Assembly: GCF_031877795.1 (NCBI RefSeq)
Contig: NC_133971.1
Location: 94,122,654 to 94,186,653 of the forward strand
Source of the DNA: Strix aluco
Lineage: Eukaryota; Chordata; Aves; Strigiformes; Strigidae
Length of the DNA stretch: 64,000 bases
Direction: 5' to 3'
A program made the translations under genes and the position numbers. Below, in pieces: positions 34,760 to 46,866 of this stretch. Under the pieces are notes generated by a model. The model was not told the origin of the DNA, made no database searches, and saw only the letters and a program-made list of their open reading frames with translations. How positions within the stretch are numbered: position 1 is the stretch's first letter; every line of letters starts with the position of its first letter.

Positions 34760-35412
34760 GCTGGTTACCTGGAGCCTGCGATGCTGGGTGGCTTCCCGCA
34801 TCCCGGCCTCGGGTTGGTGACACGCTGAAACCTGGAGTGTCGCAGCCGGTGTGTGATAACGCGGGTGCTGTCAGAGGGAAGGTTTAAGCAGCCTTGGGCT
34901 AAACGAGTGTCTTAGGAGCGATTCTTCCCCAAACAGCCGTGCTGCCATCATAAACATATCAGATGCTGGGTATTTTGCATCTTCTCATCATGGGGTGGAA
35001 GAAAGGAGCTCTGCGTCGCTGCCAACATCACCCTGCTGAACTCCCAGCTGGGAACCTCTAGAAAAGGCACAGTAGTATTAATTAAAAGCTCGTTTCCCAA
35101 ACTACCGTGGGCATTATCTTAAATGTCCTCCCTATGCGACATCCGGATGTTGTTCCCAGCCAAACTGTGTTGGGCCGTGAGATTTCTCTGGAGGGCGGTT
35201 ATTGTCAGCATCAGCTCCTTGACCCCTTTGTGTTCACAGCTTTGGGGTGTTTGGGGTTGAGTTGTAAATTCAAGTTGAGCCCCTCTTAAAAGGCTGACTC
35301 AGCTAAATGCTGCTCGGCTTCAGCATGTCGTGGGATCTGAGAGGTTGGGAGGTTGCACAGTTTGCATCACTTCCAAAACACCTTTTTAAGCTTAAAAACA
35401 CTATTTACAATT
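34760..35412. other. Intergenic DNA, nothing recognised
   Basis: No open frame of note, no repeat identified. Confidence 0.5.
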
Positions 35413-36100
35413 AGAATAGAATCACAGAATCATCTTGGTTGGAAAAGCACTTGAAGCTCCTCCAGTCCAACCATGAACCTCACACTGACCGTTCCCAACT
35501 CCACCAGATCCCTCAGCGCTGGGTCAACCCGACTCTTCAACCCCTCCAGGGATGGGGACTCCCCCCCTGCCCTGGGCAGCCCATTCCAACGCCCAACAAC
35601 CCCTTCTGCAAAGAAATCCTTCCTAAGAGCCAGTCTGACCCTGCCCTGGCGCAGCTTGAGGCCATTCCCTCTTGGCCTGGCGCTGGTTCCTTGGCTCAAG
35701 AGACTCATCCCCCCTCTCTGCACCCTCCTTTCAGGGAGTTGGAGAGGGCCATGAGGTCTCCCCTCAGCCTCCTCCACACTAAACCCCCCCAGTTCCCTCA
35801 GCCGCTCCCCATCACACCTGTGCTCCAGACCCTGCACCAGCTCCGTTGCCCTTCTCTGGACACGCTCGAGTCATTCAATGGCCTTTTTGGAGTGAGGGGC
35901 CCAAAACTGAACCCAGTCATCAAGGGGCGGCCTCCCCAGTGCCGAGCACAGGGGTAAGATCCCTTCCCTGTCCCTGCTGGCCACGCTTTTGCTGATGCAA
36001 GCCAGGATGCCATTGGCCTTCTTGGCCACCTGGGCACACTGCTGGCTCCTGTTCAGCTGGCTGGCAATCAGCACCCCCAGGTCCCTCTCTGACTGGCAAA
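35413..36100 (-). mobile_element. CR1 LINE, 5'-truncated, main subfamily
   Basis: Reverse orientation, from the AATCACAGAATCAT tail to CCCAGGTCCCTCTCTGACTGG. It shares the stop (seen as GAGTCATTC) and the six-C version of the frameshift. It faces the CR1 at 37332 in an inverted arrangement. Confidence 0.9.
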
Positions 36101-37331
36101 TCTTTGGGAATTAGAGCCCAAATTTTGCCACGGTGCTTCCCAGTTTCCTCCCCAGACTCAGTCTGTTGTCAGCAGTTAGCGCTGGCTCCAGCATGTCCGG
36201 ACAGAGCTCCCACACACCACAGCATCACCTCCCTTTCCCTGCCCAGCATCCTTCCCCACCTACCTGCTCACCATATGAGCCATTTATCCTAGCATCAAGA
36301 CCATTAGTTAAAAAAAATTCATTGTAATTAAGAGCACGGTCTCTGCCTGCCCATAACCCCTGATGTCACAAGGGGAACCCAGGCACAGCGGGAAGGGACC
36401 ACACAGGGCCTACAGCGCTGCGACGCCATTTTGGACACTCACCTGCATCCCTGATTGCTCTGAGCATTTTGCACCCGTAACAGAAACCCAGCCACAAGGA
36501 AGAAAACCAACAGAATTATTTTAAAACTCATGTTTTTCTTTCAAAAAGTAGATGCCTTTCTTTTGCAGTGACTGTCCCCAGCATGCCAAATCTAGACGAT
36601 GCCTGGATTAAGCAGCATCACCTCAAAACTGCCCTTTCTCCCCCCTTTGGGGCAAATCCTTTGCAGTGCTTGGATCCAAGCTTAGTTTTAACAAAGGAGC
36701 TACCCCAGGAACAACTCACCTCCTCACATGGGTTTTTAAGTGTCTTACCAGCTCCCAGCATTTACATTCCTGCTCATTAGCAGGACTGAGCCTGCAGAAA
36801 ACAAGCAGCCAGGTTATTTTTCACAAGGTCCTTCACAAAGCATTGCTCCAAATTCCCTGGGAGAAGCACGAGAAGCAGAAGGGAAATAAAAATGGGAGTA
36901 AGTCAAGGTCTTTCTACTTGTAGATTATTTTATCTGTTAATTAAAGCAGAGCAGGCTTTAGAATGGGAACAGCCGCCCCGAGGTCCCAATTAAGTGGGAT
37001 GGCTTTGCACCAGCCACAGCGGGTATCCGAGGGACTGGGCGAGGACAGAGGGATTGATGGCTGATAACGAAGGAGCTGTTTCAACACGCGCAAGCGAAGT
37101 TCTCAAATGACCTGAAACCACCCGGTTTGGGCAAGCTGCGCTGTCTGCACCAGGAGATTCTATCTCCTCCAAGAACATCCCAGCTGAGGCATCATCCAGC
37201 CCTTTGTATTTTAGATCCAACATCTTGGGAATGTTTCCACGTGAGAAATAGCCGACGCCAAGCGCACAGCAAGGGAATTTCTTTTTTTCTCCCCCCCAAG
37301 ACCGGCCGTTTCCCTGCATTGCTGTTCTTTT
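36101..37331. other. Intergenic DNA, nothing recognised
   Basis: Spacer between two inverted CR1 copies. No gene or known repeat seen. Confidence 0.5.
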
Positions 37332-38075
37332 CTGCACTTGGGCCACAACAACCCCCAGCAGCGCTACAGGCTTGGGGAGGAGTGGCTGGAGAGCTGCCAA
37401 TCAGAGAGGGACCTGGGGGGGTTGATTGACAGCTGGCTGAACAGGAGCCAGCAGCATGCCCAGGTGGCCAAGAAGGCCAATGGCATCCTGGCTTGTATCA
37501 GCAATAGCATGGCCAGCAGGGACAGGGAAGAGATCTTACCCTTGGACTTGGCACTGGTGAGGCCGCCCCTCGATGAGTGGGTTCAGTTTTGGGCCCCTCA
37601 CTCCAAAAAGGCCGTTGAATGACTCGAGCGTGTCTAGAGAAGGGCAACGGAGCTGGTGCAGGGTCTGGAGCACAGGTGTGATGGGGAGCGGCTGAGGGAA
37701 CTGGGGGGGTTTAGTGTGGAGAAGAGGAGGCTGAGGGGACACCTCATGGCCCTCTCCAACTCCCTGAAAGGAGGGTGCAGAGAGGGGGGAGGAGTCTCTT
37801 GAGCCAAGGAACAAGCGCCAGGCCAAGAGGGAATGGCCTCAAGCTGCGCCAGGGCAGGGTCAGACTGGCTCTTAGGAAGGATTTCTTTGCAGAAGGGGTT
37901 GTTGGGCGTTGGAATGGGCTGCCCAGGGCAGGGGGGGAGTCCCCATCCCTGGAGGGGTTGAAGAGTTGGGTTGACCCAGCGCTGAGGGATCTGGTGGAGT
38001 TGAGAACGGTCAGTGTGAGGTTCATGGTTGGACTGGAGGATCAAGGGCTTTTCTAACCCAGATGATTCTGTGATT
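37332..38075 (+). mobile_element. CR1 LINE, 5'-truncated, main subfamily
   Basis: Begins CTGCACTTGGGCCACAAC and ends GATGATTCTGTG. Open ORF2 sequence stops at the shared TGA after [11 protein letters not shown]; the six-G frameshift follows. Confidence 0.9.
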
Positions 38076-38864
38076 TACAAAGGTGGCTGCCTACAACGTG
38101 AGATAGACATCACCTTTTTTCTTTGCTTTGGCAGTTTTAGATCAGTTTAATAAGACTAAAGAAAAAAAAAGGAAACCTTCCAGGAAGTTGATGCCAAATG
38201 GGTGACAGTTTGGGAAATCAAAAGCTTTGTTCTCGATCAGTTTTGTGCGATGGAAGGAGCAGGCTGGGATCCCTCACAGCCGGGGAGTGACAGCGGTCGC
38301 TGCTCTTGCCCCGGTTTGGTGGGTCGCTGCCCTGACACCAGCATTAAATCAAACGTCATGTGGGAAAACAGAGGAAGAGTTGACTAAACAGTGTTATTTC
38401 AGGCTGCAGGGAGGGTGCTGAGGCCTGGGTGCTGCTGCGGCGGGGTGGGGAAGCAGCAGGGACAGGATCTGCAGGCACAAGGTGGCGAACAAGCATCAGC
38501 CTCTTTATTTGCAATAAGTAGAAAGTAAAAGGCTTGTGGTGCTGTTGATGGACTCCCCCAGGAGCATCACGTCTGCTCAGCCGCTCGATTATTCTTCGAA
38601 CAACCGGCCACTCTGCGCCATCCTCTGCTACATTGTCCAGCCCTGGACTCGGTGCTGCTCCCAAGTATCTCAGACCCTTCCTCCTCCATTTAATTCTTCA
38701 TTCCTTGCAGACCTGCAGGTGCTGAGGGTAACACTTCTGCCTGATAGATCTCATGCTCTGAGATTTCCGTTCCTGTTTTGAGGAGGCAGACGCTGTTACG
38801 AGCTGTTTCCTCAGCAGAAAACTCCCCACACAGCTTGGCTGCTGTTCTGGTGTCCAGCAACAGT
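38076..38864. other. Intergenic DNA with a minus-strand AATAAA
   Basis: No gene recognised. A minus-strand AATAAA lies at 38504-38509. An open minus frame of 102 codons surrounds it but has no recognisable domain. Confidence 0.45.
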
Positions 38865-40024
38865 TGTAAGGAACTGAAGGAGTTCAGGCCTCAAACATTC
38901 ATCAACATGGAGAACCTCAACGACAAGTTGTGGCCTTTGTGGTCAGTCTAAGGGATGAATTATCTGCCCAGGGAAGCGCAGGGTGTATCGAAGGGTGCAC
39001 GGCTCCGCTCCCCTGCAGTTGTACAACCAAATTCCTTAGATAAGCCTTGAAGGAAGGAGACGTAGACTGAGTAAAACCAAATGTTCAGCTTAAGGCCTAC
39101 ACTTTAATTTACAACTATAGCCTTGAAGAAGAGCTAAAAGATTGATAAGAGAGATAAACAACCAACACCAGATGGAGCTATAATGGCCCAAGGAACAAAA
39201 CCTGAGGAAAAGGTAAAGGTGGTGGGGGGAGATTGTGACCACCAACTCAGTTGATCAAAAGGGTTAATGCACCCCATTCCCCCTCAACTCATGCACAGAA
39301 CCCCTGCTCCACCTTTTCCTCATCTCTCATGCAAATGAGTTGGTGGAATCCCTGCCCCTCCTCATCTAGTATGCAAATCAGCTGATAAGATGAACTTAAA
39401 AGGTGACAGAAAACTTTGCTGGGTGTGCACCCACCACCCAAGATTAATGGACCTGAGACAACGCTGGATCCAGGGGTGGTGATCCAGATTCTTTGACTCC
39501 CCTTCCCTTCCCTTCCCTTCCCTTCCCTTCCCTTCCCTTCCCTTCCCTTCCCTTCCCTTCCCTTCCCTTCCCTTCCCTTCCCTTCCCTTCCCTTCCCTTC
39601 CCTTCCCTTCCCTTCCCTTCCCTTCCCTTCCCTTCCCTTCCCTTCCCTTCCCTTCCCTTCCCTTCCCTTCCCTTCCCTTCCCTTCCCTTCCCTTCCCTTC
39701 CCTTCCCTTCCCTTCCCTTCCCTTCCCTTCCCTTCCCTTCCCTTCCCTTCCCTTCCCTTCCCTTCCCTTCCCTTCCCTTCCCTTCCCTTCCCTTCCCTTC
39801 CCTTCCCTTCCCTTCCCTTCCCTTCCCTTCCCTTCCCTTCCCTTCCCTTCCCTTCGATTTATAACACACCCCATTGCTTATTATCCTTTTCTAAGTTTAA
39901 ATTATTTTCTACTGCAGGTAAAACATTTTAACCGGTCATTTGGTGTCATCATTTCACCTTAATTGAACCCGAGGGGATCACAGAACCGTTGTGACTCTCT
40001 GGGCTCCCACTCCAGGCCGTGACA
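38865..40024 (-). mobile_element. Solo LTR, family Y, copy E, with expanded pentanucleotide
   Basis: A reverse-orientation family Y LTR starting TGTAAGGAACTG and ending GTGACA. It is flanked by ACAGT (38860-38864) and ACGGT (40025-40029). Two ATGCAAAT octamers are present (about 39330 and 39371). The purine tract found in other copies is replaced by a perfect 355-base CCTTC array, which makes this LTR 1,160 bases long. Confidence 0.9.
39501..39855 (+). repeat. (CCTTC)71 microsatellite, AAGGG on the other strand
   Basis: Seventy-one uninterrupted copies of CCTTC, without a single variant base, at the site where other family Y LTRs carry short GA-rich tracts. The open frames through it on both strands are pure repeat translation and not genes. 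True length may differ if the assembly collapsed or stretched it. Confidence 0.97.
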
Positions 40025-40560
40025 ACGGTCTGTGCCCAAAGCCAGGCTCTCGCTGCCGCTGTGGGCAGGGCGTGGTGGGCAACCAGGCAGCTTCGTGATG
40101 GGGGTGCGGGCAGGTGCTGCCGAGCGAGCGGCGTGGAGAGCTGCTGTGCTCCACCGCCGTGTCCCCGACAGCCAGCACTGACCTGCCCGGCTGCTTTGTA
40201 GACACCGACATTGAAGTATCTATTTGATTTATAGCGCTTTGGGGAGAAATCAGAGCGTGCGTGGAGGAGCAAACTGTGCACATGGGGAGTTAGAGTGGTT
40301 TAATTTCCTCAGCTTGACACTCGCAGCACCTTCCTGTCCTGCTGGTTTTAATTTCCACTTTATTTTTGTACATTAATACTACTCCCGGGCAACTGATCAC
40401 ACATTACTGTCAGACGTGGCCCTGAGGAATTCATCTTTTCCTGATGGCACCAGTGCAAATGCAGAGTCATTGCAGTGGAGCTGTTACAGAGGCTCTCAAA
40501 TAAACAAAAAACAACCGAAAATTTAAAATTTATTATCGACACAATTAACTAGCCCTCCGC
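40025..40560. other. Intergenic DNA, nothing recognised
   Basis: No gene or known repeat identified before the ERV-L-like LTR. Confidence 0.5.
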
Positions 40561-41052
40561 AACCATTCAACAGCAGGTTTGAATGCTTGTGAGAGGAGAA
40601 CAAAGCACCACTTCCTAGGGTTTAACATCAACCCAAAACACTCTATCACAGAACAATTTAGGGTTTAATGACAACTCAAAATGCTCTATCACTTCCCAGG
40701 GTTTAATAACAACCCAAAACGCTCTATCACTCACCCAACAAGTGAGGGCTCTCAACCTCAAGGACCTTCTCAGGTCAGCATCCCAACCCAAGTCACCTCA
40801 AGGAGTTTCTATGGGCGTCGTCCCCACCCAAGGGAAGAGTTCTCGACCACCGCGTGCTGCTCCAGGGGACGAACTCAAAATGGCTCCCCAGGGGACTCCA
40901 TTTATACCCAGGCTGAATCTGATCTGTGCTCAATAGTGGCTCCCATTGGCCAAAGGCCCCAACTACTGTGAAGCCCTGAGAACAAGGACAAAGAAGAAGG
41001 AAATCAAAGCCAAGAAGCCCTATTTTCATTGGGCGGGTGCACCTGCCACACA
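40560..41052 (-). mobile_element. Probable 3' LTR of an ERV-L-like remnant
   Basis: The minus strand begins TGTGTGGCAGGTGCACC at about 41052, after a purine-rich GGGGTGGAT. It has a TATAAA box (reverse of 40898-40905) and three tandem units of roughly 40 bases (40613-40733). The inner border and direction fit the minus-strand pol fragments to the right. The left border is uncertain. Confidence 0.6.
40613..40733 (+). repeat. Threefold tandem repeat, unit about 40 bases
   Basis: Three imperfect units each contain AGGGTTTAA, then AACYCAAAA and CTCTATCAC. They lie within the putative ERV-L-like LTR, downstream of its TATA box, and so may be in the transcribed part. Confidence 0.8.
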
Positions 41053-42780
41053 ATCCACCCCGTGACCACGGTCATGATTCAGATGATTTACTCAAAGTGG
41101 TGGTGCAGTCACCTCTCGGTGACGTTAAAAGAGAGCACAGTCCCGGTGAGTCTCCATACTCGTTGTGGATCATCATTCCTAGATAATTATACACACACAT
41201 CTCAAAAAAACCCAAACTCTAACACAGACTCACACACTAATACAATCTATTACAATCAAAACTGAAGGAAGCTAATTAACCATTTTAACAAGGAAGATTC
41301 AAACATATCCAATCAACCAATTAATGCTTAATACAGCAACAATTGCCTCTAGTCTCTTGCCACTTTCTTAATTTTTTGACCTAAAGTGGCGTTACACAAT
41401 CTGGACATAAATATACTTTCCTCCCTCAACAGCACCAAGTTCAATCACGTTCTTCTGAAAGATGCCAAGTTCATGAGATTCATTCACCACCACGTTGGCG
41501 TCCAAGTCTTGATTGTCCATATGGTTCACCATCACCATTGTCAATCAGGATGCTGAAGGCATCTGTTTATCCAAGATCCTAAAAAAACCCCAGAACTAGG
41601 CCTCGGATTAGAACCCGGGCATCAAGCTAAAAGTCAGGGATTATCCATCGGGCAGTAAGTGAGTTTTTCTACCTTTATCCAAGGCCTCCCAAGCATATAA
41701 ACCCCCAGGTTTTACTAAGGTCATAGGCACAACACCGGTGGAAGGTAACTTCACCATGACAGGTTGGCCTGTGTATATTTTCAGAGGGAACTGGCCCTTG
41801 TGATTGTTAAGTATCACAGAATTACAGAATCCCAGAATCATCTCGGTTGGAAAAGCCCTTGAAGATCCTCCAGTCCAACCATGAACCTCACCCTGACCGT
41901 TCCCAACTCCACCAGATCCCTCAGCGCTGGGTCAACCCGACTCTTCAACCCCTCCAGGGATGGGGACTCCCCCCCTGCCCTGGGCAGCCCATTCCAACGC
42001 CCAACAACCCCTTTTGCAAAGAAATCCTTCCTAAGAGCCAGTCTGACCCTGCCCTGGCGCAGCTTGAGGCCATTCCCTCTTGGCCTGTCACTTGTTCCTT
42101 GGGTCAGGAGACTCATCCCCCCTCTCTGCACCCTCCTTTCAGGGAGTTGGAGAGGGCCATGAGGTCTCCCCTCAGCCTCCTCTTCTCCACACTAAACCCC
42201 CCCAGTTCCCTCAGCCGCTCCCCATCACACCTGTGCTCCAGACCCTGCACCAGCTCCGTTGCCCTTCTCTGGACACGCTCGAGTCATTCAATGGCCTTTT
42301 TGGAGTGAGGGGCCCAAAACTGAACACAGAAATGAAGTAGAAGAAAATGGCAGAGGTCTAGCTGGTCCCCGCGGTCCCCTCTGAAACACGCCACAATAGG
42401 AGGCGTGTTCTGCAAATCCCCACTCTGCCCTCAACAGATCCTGGGGTTTAAGGACCCCAACTTCTGATTGGTCTTAGGTTCATCCTTTAAAATACTCAGG
42501 GCCTCTATGCTGAAAAGTCCAATCCCGCTCCATATTTTTCTGAAGCAAATCATATAAAGGACGAGCAATCACCAAAAACCCTGGTATATGCTTTCTCCAA
42601 TAACCCAACATACGTAGCAGCTGCAGTAGTTCTGCCTTATTATCTGGAATTTGTCCCTTTTCAATAACTGATAAAATATCATCGGGTACTGCAACTGCTC
42701 CAGCCACCCACCAAGCTCCTAAAAATTTAATTTTTTGTCCAGGACTTTGACATTTAGAGGGTGGAATATCCAGCCATGGC
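41053..42780 (-). pseudogene. ERV-L-like pol remnant, interrupted by a CR1
   Basis: Minus-strand fragments. At 42480-42707 is an open stretch with LGYWRKHIPGF and ARPLYDLL, characteristic of the end of reverse transcriptase in ERV-L-type pol. At 41640-41841 is an integrase-tail-like stretch with LVKPGGLYAWEALD. RNase H and the integrase core are missing, and a CR1 is inserted between (41814-42325). It is a decayed fragment. The ERV-L assignment rests on memory of family motifs. Confidence 0.65.
41814..42325 (-). mobile_element. CR1 LINE inserted in the ERV-L-like remnant
   Basis: Reverse-orientation main-subfamily CR1, about 510 bases, with the shared stop and six-C frameshift. ERV-like sequence lies on both sides, so the CR1 is the younger insertion. 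Confidence 0.88.
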
Positions 42781-43411
42781 TAATGCAGTGCTCGAGCAGT
42801 GCTTTACCAAGTTTATATCATCACCAAAGTGCATCCCACGAGCTGCTTCAGAGCTCTAAGCCGGAGAAAAAAAGCATATGCATTATTAAATGACTTTTTT
42901 TTTCCTTGCCCCAAGCCCAGCTCGCGTGTGCTGCACTGAATGAAGAAATATGAACTGACCTTTAAGAAGGCAAACTTAGTTTGAATAGGAAATGTGGACG
43001 TGGGAGAATAGCTCTGGCCCAGCCATTAATCAGCTTCTCTTTTTTCGGTATTTTTGTATGTCCTTTTTCTGCATGAAAGGTTAAGAAGTCAAAGCACTTT
43101 TAAAATATTTTATATTGTCCATTTCTTTTTTTGGCCTCTGTTTAAAGAGCTATTCACTTAGTACAGTTTGGGGTTGAGGCAGTGGCTGAGGCAAGTGTTG
43201 TACCCGGCTCGTTCTGCGTGGCTGCTCAGCTGGGCTGAAATCCCACGGATTTGGGTTCATCCTCCCCTGCCGAGCAAACCAAGTGGCACCTTGGGTGAAA
43301 AGCAGGAGGGAGAAGCTCTTGCAGGTGCATTTGTGACCCCGGGAGCTGCACAGAGCCTGTCCTGATGAGCACTCTGCTAACGAGCTCCAATCTGCCGACA
43401 AGGGGGTCCAG
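42781..43411. other. Intergenic DNA, nothing recognised
   Basis: AT-rich, with T runs near 42895 and 43128. No gene seen. Confidence 0.5.
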
Positions 43412-43732
43412 CCTGAAAGGAGGGTGCAGAGAGGGGGGATGAGTCTCTTGAGCCAAGGAACCAGCGCCAGGACAAGAGGGAATGGCCTCAAGCTGCGCCA
43501 GGGCAGGGTCAGACTGGCTCTTAGGAAGGATTTCTTTGCAGAAGGGGTTGTTGGGCGTTGGAATGGGCTGCCCAGGGCAGGGGGGGAGTCCCCATCCCTG
43601 GAGGGGTTGAAGAGTCGGGTTGACCCAGCGCTGAGGGATCTGGTGGAGTTGGGAACGGTCAGTGTGAGGTTCATGGTTGGACTGGAGGATCTTCAAGGGC
43701 TTTTCCAACCTGGATGATTCTGTGATTCTGTG
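43412..43732 (+). mobile_element. CR1 LINE, short 3' fragment, main subfamily
   Basis: Starts at CTGAAAGGAGGGTGCAGAG and ends with a double ATTCTGTG tail. It includes the six-G frameshift, but the stop site lies upstream of its truncation. Confidence 0.9.
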
Positions 43733-45523
43733 TGGTCATTCCCCGCGAGCTCCCGGCTGTCCCAGTCCCGTTGCACCCTCAGCTCCCCTCACTCTGCCGC
43801 ACCAGTTGCGTGCTTCTCCCGGCAAGCTGGGATTTGTTTACTAAGCACCAATTTATTTTATTTCCCGTTTCAAATACAAAAAGTACGTGGGTTATAGCAA
43901 CATAATTTGCAGCCTGCTGATTAATAATGCAGCTGAGGGAATGAAATTGGGCTGCAAGCTCAAAGTGCTGAGGAAAGCTAAAATTTGGTGAGCAGCGTAT
44001 ACACGTGGGGAAGGCAGCCTGCAGCCTGGAGAGGAGATTGCCGAGGCAAGAAACGCTGTTTTTTGCTGCCTCACACACAAATACTGATTCTGTGAAATTC
44101 CCTTCGCCCTACCCCTCTGTACAACCTTCCATCCTCGGAGACAGTCAAGACTCAGCTGGAAAACTCTGCGAGGAGACGTGCTGGGGGCTGGAGTAGGGGA
44201 CTCTGGAGGTCCCTTCCCACATAAATTATCCTGTGGTTCCCCACAAGCACACAACAGCGACTGTAAGATGAGAAATTCTTCTGATACAGAGCAATTCCGA
44301 ACAGTATTCCCCATCAGTGTTGACAGAAGGGAACCTACAAAGTGTTGATGAATAAAAGCATGATTTTTTTTTTTGTCCATGGGTCCTGAGATGCCCCCAA
44401 AGTCCGGTAGCCAGTCTTAGAACCTCTGGAAATGTGGCCACTTTTACACCGGTTCTTCATTTTAAGGAATTTATTAGGAAAAAAAGTCTTTATTCTCTGC
44501 CTGTTGTGTATGGGCCTGTGAAAGTGTTGACGATTCATCCCAGGGTGTGCTACTGCAGGTCACCAACAGAGCAACTGCCATCGTTTTGCACCTTGTTCTA
44601 AGGGCTGATAAAATATCGGGGATGCGACTGGAAAAGGCGGCATTATGTGTTTTCAAAAGGATGTGCTGAATGTGCTGTATCCAGCGGGAAACGACGGCGC
44701 CGGGCTGACTTGGAGCGCTTCACTGACGTCGCCGAGGTCAGATCTGGCAGGGGATTTCTGAAAAGCTTTCGTGCTGTAGCCACTGAGGTCCCATTTATTT
44801 CAGCAGCTAACAATTTAACTTCCTAAATATTTTGGGTAAGTCCTGTAAGCGGAGACAGAATAATATTATGCAAGACAAACATTTTGCAGTGGGTGTAACG
44901 GCGTCATTATGCAACTGGGGTGAAATCTACACCTGGACAGGGTATGAGCCCCCCAGTACAGTCTGAACGTCACCCCAGTGAGTTTCAGCTCCTCAGGCTC
45001 TGAATAAAATGCTGCACATGCTGTGATCGGACAATAAAAATGCCCCCTCTCACCATGAAAATAAGAAGCATTGGAAAAGGCAACAGCAGAAAAAAGCACC
45101 TTCTTCCTGAAGGCATCTGATAGTCCGAGCCTGCAGCGGGAAGGCTCAAGCGCTGGGTTTTAGGCAGGACTAACGCTAAGCCTTTCTGCATTTGCCTTAC
45201 CTGTGCTTTCGGCTTCTCTCACACAGGGAGGGGAGAGAGCCTGGATTACAAACCACATTACGGCAGGGTGGAAAAAAAAGAGATTCTTATAGCTCCCGTT
45301 ATTGGCACATGCTGCAGGCAACGGCGCTGCCTGCTTTGATCAAGTGCGCCGGGTCCCTCCTCACCAATCACCAGGAAATTGATGTAAACACTCAGGCAGG
45401 TTTTTAAGAGCTTTGCTTCTCCCCGCTTAAAAAGAGACACAATTCCTTGTGCATGAAGATGCAGCACAGGCCCGTGATTATCTAGTCAGGCTCCACAGTG
45501 TTTAATTAAGTTGCTTATCATGT
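43733..45523. other. Intergenic DNA with an older CR1 tail
   Basis: Around 44134-44236 is a diverged plus-strand CR1 3' end (CGGAGACAGTCAAGACTCAG, then GGAGGTCCCTTCCCACATAA) of an older subfamily. The rest shows no gene. Confidence 0.55.
44134..44236 (+). mobile_element. Older CR1 3' tail
   Basis: Matches the general CR1 ending (a GGACTCTGGAGGTCCCTTCC block, then a TTATCCTGTGG tail) but differs clearly from the main subfamily here. Confidence 0.6.
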
Positions 45524-45811
45524 TATCACGGAATCATCTCGGTTGGAAAAGCCCTTGAAGATCCTCCAGTCCAACCATGAACCTCACACTGACCGTTCCC
45601 AACTCCACCAGATCCCTCAGCGCTGGGTCAACCCGACTCTTCAACCCCTCCAGGGATGGGGACTCCCCCCCTGCCCTGGGCAGCCCATTCCAACGCCCAA
45701 CAACCCCTTCTGCAAAGAAATCCTTCCTAAGAGCCAGTCTGACCCTGCCCTGGCACAGCTTGAGGCCATTCCCTCTTGTCCTGGCGCTGGTTCCTTGGGT
45801 CAAGAGACTCA
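45524..45811 (-). mobile_element. CR1 LINE, short 3' fragment, main subfamily
   Basis: Reverse orientation, from the CACGGAATCATC tail to GTCAAGAGACTCAT. It is truncated just at the G-run site. The typical CR1 5' truncation explains its length. Confidence 0.88.
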
Positions 45812-46866
45812 TATCATCCCATCTCTCTTCATCCTGCTTGGAAACACGCACCCTTGCACCCACCTCACACCAGGGAGCAGAAACTCCTGTCTCTGCGTGT
45901 GTGTCTGTGTGTGTAACGGCACCATTACACACCCACAGGTGCCAAAACCTGCAGTTTACCGCACGCAGTTTGAATCGCACCAACACCGCTGTCGTGCTCC
46001 GGTTACACTGGAGTCGGACCCAGGTGGATGTTTATCGGTGACAGTTTATTAAACAGGCCAAAGCCCCTACCACAAGCTTGTTTTAACTATTTCATGAAAT
46101 ACAATCACATAGATAATAACTAATGCATGTAGGGAAGGCGATACGACCTGTCAACATTCCTTTTTCTCCGCTGGTTCACGTCATGACGCGTCAGGGAAGA
46201 TGTGCAGCATAGTGGGAGGGTCTCAGGCCAGCCAAAACCAGACCTGTATCAACCAAACCAGTGTCCGCCCTTTAAAAGAAAATATATGCGTGTGGGTGTA
46301 CACTTATTGCTTAATTGCAAGAGGGAGATCGCTGGCCTGCTTGTTAAAATAAAACGGCTGGGTGTACGGCAGTGCCACCATCTGAAGGGTTCAAGCTGTG
46401 GAAAAAAAGTCCTCAAATCCCTGGATCACTCCCAGCCAGCGCGGATGCTCCTGCAGCACAGGGTTTGGGTGCTTCAGCCTCACCCCACGGCCGGGATGGC
46501 AATTTATTTTCCATTCCCACGCGGCACCTGGCACTGGAGCTGAGCAGAGCTGACAGCCGCTCCGGTGCTGGAAACCTCTCCGCTGAACGCAGGGCCAGGA
46601 CCACCGAGTCATGGCCGAGGGTATCACGGTTCGCTGTGATAAAACCAGCCAACAGTCACATTTGAGAACAATTTTGCCCTGACATTTTGCCCCGACATTT
46701 TGCCCCATCGAGCTCTTCCCCGGAGGGTCCCAGGACACCCTTCACTCGCCCTGGCTGGATGTTTGTTGCTGGCGTCAACCAGGGAAACAATCTCCACACT
46801 CAGCTTTGAAGGGCACCGGGAAGTGGCACCCAAGCTCACAGTGATGTGGAGCACACAAAATCAATT
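45812..46866. other. Intergenic DNA, nothing recognised
   Basis: No gene seen. Short GT-rich tract near 45897-45916. Confidence 0.5.

Noticed and set aside
39362-39874. Open frames of 123-170 codons on both strands
   Set aside because: They are translations of the (CCTTC)n array, three or more frames open at once, with no coding signature.
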